From Streptomyces sp. Act143 (GTDB taxonomy: Bacteria > Actinomycetota > Actinomycetes > Streptomycetales > Streptomycetaceae): a DNA stretch of 64,000 bases. Made by a program: the position numbers and the translations under genes. Positions 58,607-64,000 of the stretch are shown piece after piece (the first letter of the stretch is position 1; each line of letters begins with the position of its first letter). The stretch spans positions 6,163,543 to 6,227,542 of the forward strand of contig NZ_QFRX01000001.1 of NCBI RefSeq assembly GCF_003143935.1, given 5' to 3'. The notes beneath the pieces are model-generated. The model was not told the DNA's origin. It did no database searches and worked only from the letters and a program-made list of their open reading frames with translations.

Positions 58607-60268
58607 ATCGACGCGACCAGCAGCCCTCCGCTCACCGATCAGTCGACGATCGCCGTCGAGCTGGCGGGGATCACCAAGCGGTTCCCGGGTGTCGTCGCCA
58701 ACCACGACATCCACCTGACGGTACGAAAGGGCACCGTCCACGCCCTCGTCGGCGAGAACGGCGCCGGCAAGTCGACCCTGATGAAGATCCTCTACGGCAT
58801 GCAGAAGCCGGACGAGGGCACCATCGCGGTCGCCGGCGAGCAGGTGACGTTCGGCAGCCCCGCCGACGCCATCGCCCGCGGCATCGGCATGGTCCACCAG
58901 CACTTCATGCTCGCCGACAACCTCACGGTCCTGGAGAACGTGGCCCTCGGCAGCGAGAAGCTGTACGGCATCGGCGGTGGCGCCCGCAAGAAGATCAAGG
59001 AGATCTCCGACCGCTACGGGCTCAACGTGCGCCCCGACGTCCTCGTCGAGGACCTCGGTGTCGCCGAGCGCCAGCGCGTGGAGATCCTCAAGGTCCTCTA
59101 CCGCGGCGCCCGGACCCTGATCCTCGACGAGCCCACCGCCGTCCTCGTGCCGCAAGAGGTCGACGCGCTCTTCGACAACCTGCGCGAGCTCAAGTCCGAG
59201 GGCCTGTCGGTCATCTTCATCTCGCACAAGCTCGGCGAGGTCCTCTCCGTCGCCGACGAGATCACCGTCATCCGGCGCGGCACGACCGTCGGTACGGCCG
59301 TCCCCGCCGAGACCACCCCGCGCCAGCTCGCCGAGATGATGGTCGGCAGCGAGCTCCCCACCCCGGAGACCGCCGAGTCGACCGTCACCGACCGGGCCGT
59401 CATCGAGGTCAAGGGCCTCACCGTCTACGCCTCCGGCGGCGCCTCCATCGGCGTCGACACCGAGTCCGTCACCGGCGGCCTCGCGGCGGCCGGCGCCGAC
59501 GTCAAGAAGGCCCTGGACGACGTCACCTTCACCATCCACGCCGGTGAGGTCATGGGCATCGCCGGTGTCGAGGGCAACGGCCAGACCGAGCTCATCGACG
59601 CGCTGATCGGCACCAAGAACGCCGACTCCGGCACCATCGCCTTCCTCGGCGAGGACATCACCCCCTGGCCCACCCGCAAGCGCCGCGAGCAGGGCGTCGG
59701 CTACATCCCCGAGGACCGCCACCGCCAGGGCCTGCTCCTGGAGGCCCCGCTCTGGGAGAACCGCATCCTCGGCCACGTCACCGAGGCCCCCAACGCCAAG
59801 GGCTTCTGGCTCAACCCCAAGGGCGCCCAGGCCGACACCCGCCGGATCGTCGAGGAGTACGACGTCCGCACCCCCGGCATCGACGTCACCGCCGCCTCCC
59901 TGTCCGGCGGCAACCAGCAGAAGCTGATCGTCGGCCGCGAGATGAGCCACAGCCCGAAGTTCCTGATCGCCGCCCACCCCACCCGCGGTGTGGACGTCGG
60001 CGCACAGGCCCAGATCTGGGACCGCATCCGCGAGGCCCGCCGCCAGGGCCTCGCCGTGCTGCTGATCTCCGCCGACCTGGACGAGCTCATCGGCCTGTCG
60101 GACACCCTGCGCGTGATCTACGACGGCAAGCTCGTCGCCGACGCCAACCCCGCGACGATCACCCCGGAGGAGCTCGGCTCCGCGATGACCGGTGCCGCGA
60201 CCGGACACCTTGAGCACGTAGAGACCGGCGAGGCCGCCGGATCCGCCCCGGAGGACGAGGCCCGATGA
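58607..60268 (+). CDS. Nucleoside ABC transporter ATP-binding protein (two ATPase domains), apparent ATC start
   Basis: This is a double ATPase of the RbsA/YufO type, about 553 residues. The first domain has Walker A GENGAGKST (residues 49-57), Walker B LILDEPTAVLVPQE and the switch HisIFISHK. The second has a degenerate P-loop (GVEGNGQTE), the signature LSGGNQQKLIVGREM and a changed Walker B (FLIAAHPTRGVD), as usual for this group. The only ATG in frame before the second domain region is 58781, which lies after Walker A. Upstream, the frame has no ATG, GTG or TTG back to the stop at 58553. ATC 58607 sits 8 bases after AAGGAG and is the best start. The next gene overlaps it by 4 bases. Confidence 0.88.
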   Translation: MDATSSPPLTDQSTIAVELAGITKRFPGVVANHDIHLTVRKGTVHALVGENGAGKSTLMKILYGMQKPDEGTIAVAGEQVTFGSPADAIARGIGMVHQHFMLADNLTVLENVALGSEKLYGIGGGARKKIKEISDRYGLNVRPDVLVEDLGVAERQRVEILKVLYRGARTLILDEPTAVLVPQEVDALFDNLRELKSEGLSVIFISHKLGEVLSVADEITVIRRGTTVGTAVPAETTPRQLAEMMVGSELPTPETAESTVTDRAVIEVKGLTVYASGGASIGVDTESVTGGLAAAGADVKKALDDVTFTIHAGEVMGIAGVEGNGQTELIDALIGTKNADSGTIAFLGEDITPWPTRKRREQGVGYIPEDRHRQGLLLEAPLWENRILGHVTEAPNAKGFWLNPKGAQADTRRIVEEYDVRTPGIDVTAASLSGGNQQKLIVGREMSHSPKFLIAAHPTRGVDVGAQAQIWDRIREARRQGLAVLLISADLDELIGLSDTLRVIYDGKLVADANPATITPEELGSAMTGAATGHLEHVETGEAAGSAPEDEAR

Positions 60269-61386
60269 AGAAGTTCGACAAGGAGCGCCTGCTCCTCGCC
60301 GTGGCCGGTCCGGCCCTGGCGCTCGTCGCGGCGATCCTGCTGACCTCGGTCGTGCTGGTCGCCTCCGGCAAGAGCCCGATCGAGCCCTACCGGCTGATGA
60401 TCGAGCAGGCCGGGTTCTCCGACGTCCAGGTCCTGATCATCAACCAGGCGTCGATGTACTACATCGCCGCCCTCGCGGTCGCCCTCGGCTTCCGCATGAA
60501 CCTCTTCAACATCGGCGTCGACGGCCAGTACCGCCTCGGCGCCATGATGACCGCCGTCGTCGGCGCCCACGTGGCCCTGCCGGCCGCCCTCCAGGTGCCG
60601 CTGCTGCTCCTGGTCGGCGCGCTCACCGGCGCCATGTGGGCCGGTATCGCGGGCGTGCTGAAGGTGACCCGGGGTGTCAGCGAGGTCGTCGCGACGATCA
60701 TGCTGAACTCCATCGCCACCAGCGTCATCGGCTACCTCACCCTCACCGACAACTGGGGCGTGCCGCTCGGCGACAACGTCACCACCGGTGTGATGAAGGA
60801 GTCCGGCTGGGTGCCCGGCATCGACCTCGGCTCCGACGTCGGCGAGATCTACGGCCTGGTCTTCCTCGCCGTCGCCATGGGCGTCGGCTACTGGTTCGTC
60901 CTCAACCGCACCCGCTTCGGCTTCGACCTGCGCGCCACCGGCGAGTCCGAGACCGCCGCCGCGGCCTCCGGCGTCAACGCCAAGCGCATGGTCCTCACCG
61001 CGATGCTGATCTCCGGCGCCGTCGCCGGCATCTCCGGCCTGCCGCTGCTCCTCGGCGACGTCCACACCTACAGCCTCAGCTTCCCGGCCGGCCTCGGCTT
61101 CACCGCCATCGGCATCGCCCTGCTGGGCCGCAACAACCCCGGCGGCATCGCCCTCGCCGCCCTGCTGTGGGCGTTCCTCGACAAGGCGTCCCCCGCCCTC
61201 GACTACGCGGTCCCGGAGCCGTACGAGAAGGAGATCGCCACGATCATGCAGGGCCTGATCGTGTTCGCGGTCGTCATCTCCTACGAGGTCGTCCGCACCT
61301 GGGGCCTGCGCCGGCAGCAGAAGCGCGTCGGTGAGGAACTCGCCGCGGCCGCCGCCCAGAACACCAAGAAGGAGGTGGCGGTCTGA
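60265..61386 (+). CDS. Nucleoside ABC transporter permease (YufP-like)
   Basis: This 373-residue BPD_transp_2 permease has eight to ten helices and starts MKKFDKERLLLAVAGPALAL. Family segments are FRMNLFNIGVDGQYRLGAMM and ATGESETAAAASGVNAKRMVL. The ATG overlaps the ATPase stop (ATGA), and its own stop overlaps the next permease start (TGATG). It should form the membrane channel with the next gene product for BMP-delivered nucleosides. Confidence 0.93.
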   Translation: MKKFDKERLLLAVAGPALALVAAILLTSVVLVASGKSPIEPYRLMIEQAGFSDVQVLIINQASMYYIAALAVALGFRMNLFNIGVDGQYRLGAMMTAVVGAHVALPAALQVPLLLLVGALTGAMWAGIAGVLKVTRGVSEVVATIMLNSIATSVIGYLTLTDNWGVPLGDNVTTGVMKESGWVPGIDLGSDVGEIYGLVFLAVAMGVGYWFVLNRTRFGFDLRATGESETAAAASGVNAKRMVLTAMLISGAVAGISGLPLLLGDVHTYSLSFPAGLGFTAIGIALLGRNNPGGIALAALLWAFLDKASPALDYAVPEPYEKEIATIMQGLIVFAVVISYEVVRTWGLRRQQKRVGEELAAAAAQNTKKEVAV

Positions 61387-62648
61387 TGAGCACCGCGACC
61401 ATCGCCAAGGCGCCGGCCAAGCAGCCCGGCAAGGGCGGCCGCCGCATGTCGCTGCCCGTCCTCCTCCTGATCATCGCGGGCGTGCTGGTCCTGACCTCGG
61501 CCGTCCGACTGATCACCGACGCGGACGGCATCACGTCCACCGGCCAGATGTCCACCGCCCTGCGCGCGGCCGTCCCGATCGGCCTGGCCGGCCTCGGCGG
61601 GCTGTGGGCCGAGCGGGCGGGCGTCGTCAACATCGGCCTCGAAGGCATGATGATCCTGGGCACCTGGTTCGGCGCCTGGGCCGGCTACCAGTGGGGCCCC
61701 TGGACCGGCGTCGTCGTCGGCATCATCGGCGGCGCGCTCGGCGCCGTCCTGCACGCCATCGCCACGGTCACCTTCAACGTCAACCACATCGTCTCCGGTG
61801 TGGCCCTGAACATCCTGGCCCTCGGCACCACCCGCTACCTGTCGAAGTTCACCTTCGAGGACGCCCCGCAGGGCTCCTCCAAGCAGTCCCCGCCGATCGA
61901 GTCGCTCGGCACCTTCGACGTCCCCGGTCTGTCCAGCTGGCTGGAGACCCTCAACCAGAAGCACTGGTTCCTGGTCTCCGACATCGCGGGCCTGGTCGGC
62001 GGTCTGATCACCGACCTGTCGCCGCTCACCGTCGTCGCCGTCGCCCTCGTGCCCGCCACCTGGTACGTGCTGTGGCGCACCTCGTTCGGCCTGCGGCTGC
62101 GCTCCTGCGGCGAGAACCCGATCGCGGCGGAGTCCCTCGGCGTCAACGTCTACAAGTACAAGTACATCGCCGTGATCATCTCCGGCGGCTTCGCCGGCCT
62201 CGGCGGTGCCTTCCTGTCGATCGTGTCGTCCAACGTGTACCTCGACGGCCAGACGGCCGGCCGCGGCTACATCGGTCTCGCCGCGATGATCTTCGGCAAC
62301 TGGATGCCGGGCGGACTCGCCCTCGGCGCGGGCCTGTTCGGCTACACCGACAGCCTCAAGCTGCGCGGCGGCACCACCAACGTCCACGCGCTGATCCTGC
62401 TGCTCGCGATCCTGCTGGTGGCCGGTGCGATCTACCTGATCTGGAAGAAGAAATACGTCCCCGCCGCCGTCACCGCCGTGATCTCGGCCCTGATGTTCGT
62501 CTGGTACACCACCACGAACGAGGTCCCGAACCAGGTCGTGACGGCCAGCCCGTACGTCATCACCCTCCTCGTCCTGTCGCTGTCCGCGCAGCGCCTGAGG
62601 ATGCCGAAGGCGGACGGACTGCCGTACCGGAAGGGCCAGGGCAAGTGA
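61386..62648 (+). CDS. Nucleoside ABC transporter permease (YufQ-like)
   Basis: This 420-residue BPD_transp_2 permease starts MSTATIAKAPAKQPGKGGRRM. Typical segments are ERAGVVNIGLEGMMILGTWFGAW, FNVNHIVSGVALNILALGTTRYL and RSCGENPIAAESLGVNVYKYKYIAV. It is longer than the first permease because of an added C-terminal pair of helices. The start overlaps the preceding stop and the stop overlaps the cytidine deaminase start (GTGA). Confidence 0.93.
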   Translation: MSTATIAKAPAKQPGKGGRRMSLPVLLLIIAGVLVLTSAVRLITDADGITSTGQMSTALRAAVPIGLAGLGGLWAERAGVVNIGLEGMMILGTWFGAWAGYQWGPWTGVVVGIIGGALGAVLHAIATVTFNVNHIVSGVALNILALGTTRYLSKFTFEDAPQGSSKQSPPIESLGTFDVPGLSSWLETLNQKHWFLVSDIAGLVGGLITDLSPLTVVAVALVPATWYVLWRTSFGLRLRSCGENPIAAESLGVNVYKYKYIAVIISGGFAGLGGAFLSIVSSNVYLDGQTAGRGYIGLAAMIFGNWMPGGLALGAGLFGYTDSLKLRGGTTNVHALILLLAILLVAGAIYLIWKKKYVPAAVTAVISALMFVWYTTTNEVPNQVVTASPYVITLLVLSLSAQRLRMPKADGLPYRKGQGK

Positions 62649-63049
62649 CCGTCTCCGCCGACTTCGACTGGGACGCCCTGCGGGAGGTGGCACGCGAGGC
62701 GATGAGCCACGCCTACGCCCCCTACTCGGGCTACCCGGTCGGCGTCGCGGCCCTCGTCGACGACGGGCGCACGGTCTCCGGCTGCAACGTCGAGAACGCC
62801 TCCTACGGCCTCGGCCTGTGCGCCGAGTGCGGGCTGGTCTCGGAGCTCCAGCGCACCGGAGGCGGCCGGCTGACGCACTTCACGTGCGTGGACGGCCGGG
62901 GCGAGGTGCTGGTCCCGTGCGGTCGCTGCCGTCAGCTCCTGTACGAGTTCGGCGGCCCCGACCTGCTGCTGGAGACACCGGCGGGAATCCTGCCGCTGTC
63001 GGAGATGCTGCCCCAGGCCTTCGGCCCGGACCATCTCACCTCCAAGTAA
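62645..63049 (+). CDS. cdd: Cytidine deaminase
   Basis: This 134-residue small tetrameric-type enzyme converts (deoxy)cytidine to (deoxy)uridine. The substrate motif is SGCNVENASYG; the catalytic zinc motif is CAEC (Cys and the proton-shuttle Glu of Cys-Ala-Glu) with the second zinc pair in PCGRCRQLL. GTG 62645 overlaps the permease stop. It is the last gene in the ABC operon before a hairpin that may be an attenuator to deoA. Confidence 0.95.
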   Translation: MTVSADFDWDALREVAREAMSHAYAPYSGYPVGVAALVDDGRTVSGCNVENASYGLGLCAECGLVSELQRTGGGRLTHFTCVDGRGEVLVPCGRCRQLLYEFGGPDLLLETPAGILPLSEMLPQAFGPDHLTSK

Positions 63050-63056
63050 CTCCCGT

Positions 63057-63088
63057 GCGGCCCCTCTGCCTCGGCGCGGAGGGGCCGC
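63057..63088 (+). terminator. Hairpin between cdd and deoA
   Basis: GCGGCCCCTC and GAGGGGCCGC form a perfect 10-base-pair stem with a 12-base loop in the 70-base gap. There is no room for a clear new promoter, so it may only reduce transcription into deoA. Confidence 0.65.
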
Positions 63089-63119
63089 GCGATTTCTCTG
63101 TACGTCCGGAAGGAAAGCC

Positions 63120-64000
63120 ATGACTGTGGCGATGGATGCCATCTCCGTCATCCGCACCAAGCGGGACCGCGGCGAGCTCAGCGACGAGCAGATCGACTGG
63201 GTCATCGACGCGTACACCCGCGGCGAGGTCGCCGACTACCAGATGGCCGCGCTGAACATGGCCATCCTCCTCAACGGCATGAACCGCCGCGAGATCTCCC
63301 GCTGGACCGCCGCGATGATCGCGTCCGGCGAGCGCATGGACTTCTCGTCCCTCTCCCTGCCGACGGCGGACAAACACTCCACGGGCGGCGTCGGCGACAA
63401 GATCACGCTGCCGCTGGCGCCCCTGGTCGCGGCGTGCGGAGCGGCCGTTCCCCAGCTCTCGGGCCGCGGCCTCGGCCACACCGGCGGCACGCTCGACAAG
63501 CTGGAGTCGATCCCCGGCTGGCGCGCGCTGCTCTCCAACGAGGAGATGCTGCACGTCCTGGACACCACCGGCGCGGTGATCTGCGCGGCGGGCGACGGCC
63601 TGGCCCCGGCGGACAAGAAGCTGTACGCGCTCCGGGACGTCACCGGCACGGTCGAGGCGATCCCCCTCATCGCCTCGTCCATCATGTCGAAGAAGATCGC
63701 CGAGGGCACGGGCTCCCTGGTCCTGGACGTGAAGGTCGGCTCGGGCGCCTTCATGAAGACCATCGAGGACGCGCGGGAGCTGGCGTCGACGATGGTCGGC
63801 CTCGGCACGGACCACGGTGTGAAGACGGTCGCCCTCCTGACGGACATGTCGACCCCGCTCGGCCTGACGGCGGGCAACGCGCTGGAGGTCCGCGAGTCGG
63901 TGGAGGTCCTGGCGGGCGGCGGCCCGGCGGACGTCGTCGAGCTGACGATCGCGCTCGCCCGCGAAATGCTGGACGCGGCGGGCGTCCGCGACGCCGACCC
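63120..64000 (+). CDS. deoA: Thymidine phosphorylase, 3' end outside the window
   Basis: The first 293 codons of a pyrimidine-nucleoside phosphorylase are present, starting MTVAMDAISVIRTKRDRGEL with AAGGAAA upstream. Phosphate-site motif KHSTGGVGDKITLPLAP and the signature SGRGLGHTGGTLDKLESIPG are intact, as is the VKVGSGAFM segment. The enzyme splits thymidine and deoxyuridine into base and deoxyribose-1-phosphate. It follows cdd and completes the uptake-deamination-phosphorolysis route for pyrimidine nucleosides. Confidence 0.95.
   Translation, partial: MTVAMDAISVIRTKRDRGELSDEQIDWVIDAYTRGEVADYQMAALNMAILLNGMNRREISRWTAAMIASGERMDFSSLSLPTADKHSTGGVGDKITLPLAPLVAACGAAVPQLSGRGLGHTGGTLDKLESIPGWRALLSNEEMLHVLDTTGAVICAAGDGLAPADKKLYALRDVTGTVEAIPLIASSIMSKKIAEGTGSLVLDVKVGSGAFMKTIEDARELASTMVGLGTDHGVKTVALLTDMSTPLGLTAGNALEVRESVEVLAGGGPADVVELTIALAREMLDAAGVRDAD

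Noticed and set aside
58579..59547. Frame starting near GTG 58600 as the ABC ATPase start
   Set aside because: It is out of frame with the Walker A motif and yields an Arg-rich nonsense product.

Overview
The window is high-GC DNA with a strong G/C third-position bias, frequent GTG starts, many ATGA/TGATG stop-start overlaps and purine-rich ribosome binding sites. The gene content is typical of a Streptomyces chromosome core: a sdhCDAB operon, tandem ECF sigma factors, a teichulosonic-acid-type locus and a BMP nucleoside transporter followed by cdd and deoA. From memory, this gene order resembles the S. coelicolor chromosome around SCO4845-SCO4899. I see no phage, insertion sequence, tRNA, rRNA or CRISPR array.

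Layout. 0-12.4 kb: cell-envelope and signalling genes (YihY/BrkB membrane protein, D-Ala-D-Ala carboxypeptidase, metallophosphoesterase, orphan solute-binding protein, anti-sigma-type ATPase, two-component system, MMPL exporter with a fused C-terminal domain, TetR, VOC protein). 12.4-20.2 kb: a DUF4132 gene with a small partner, then sdhCDAB and an OHCU-decarboxylase-like gene. 20.3-28.7 kb: GH20 hexosaminidase, several Streptomyces hypotheticals, a fragment of a dead MFS gene, and a large secreted PGRP/FG-GAP amidase flanked by two paralogous small genes. 28.7-32.6 kb: two consecutive modules of ECF sigma factor plus single-pass membrane protein. 32.9-38.3 kb: L,D-transpeptidase lipoprotein, orphan acyl-CoA mutase large subunit, LysE exporter, and a divergent FAD-monooxygenase/TetR pair with two palindromic operators.

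38.3-53.4 kb holds a nonulosonic-acid glycopolymer locus: a NeuB-like synthase, a NeuA-HAD fusion, a sialyltransferase-motif GT29 enzyme, a polysialyltransferase-type enzyme, a GT52/GT38-like enzyme, a GT2, a GT8-pyruvyltransferase fusion, a DUF6716 protein, methyltransferases and an acyltransferase. There is no NeuC epimerase. The synthase lacks its usual C-terminal SAF domain and the cytidylyltransferase carries a KdsC-like phosphatase. I therefore infer a Kdn-type sugar made through a 9-phosphate, used for a cell-wall polymer. From memory, the S. coelicolor counterpart has been linked to teichulosonic acid.

54.3-64.0 kb is nucleoside salvage: an M20 amidohydrolase, two paralogous BMP lipoproteins, an ABC ATPase, two permeases, cytidine deaminase and thymidine phosphorylase (cut by the window edge). 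The two BMP genes and the ABC operon share a CTACGCGCGT palindrome at their putative -10 regions, which suggests one repressor. The ABC ATPase has no ATG/GTG/TTG upstream of its Walker A motif and appears to start at ATC. Short tandem repeats sit just beyond the 3' ends of several genes, and a roughly 210-bp imperfect inverted repeat lies between the two BMP genes.
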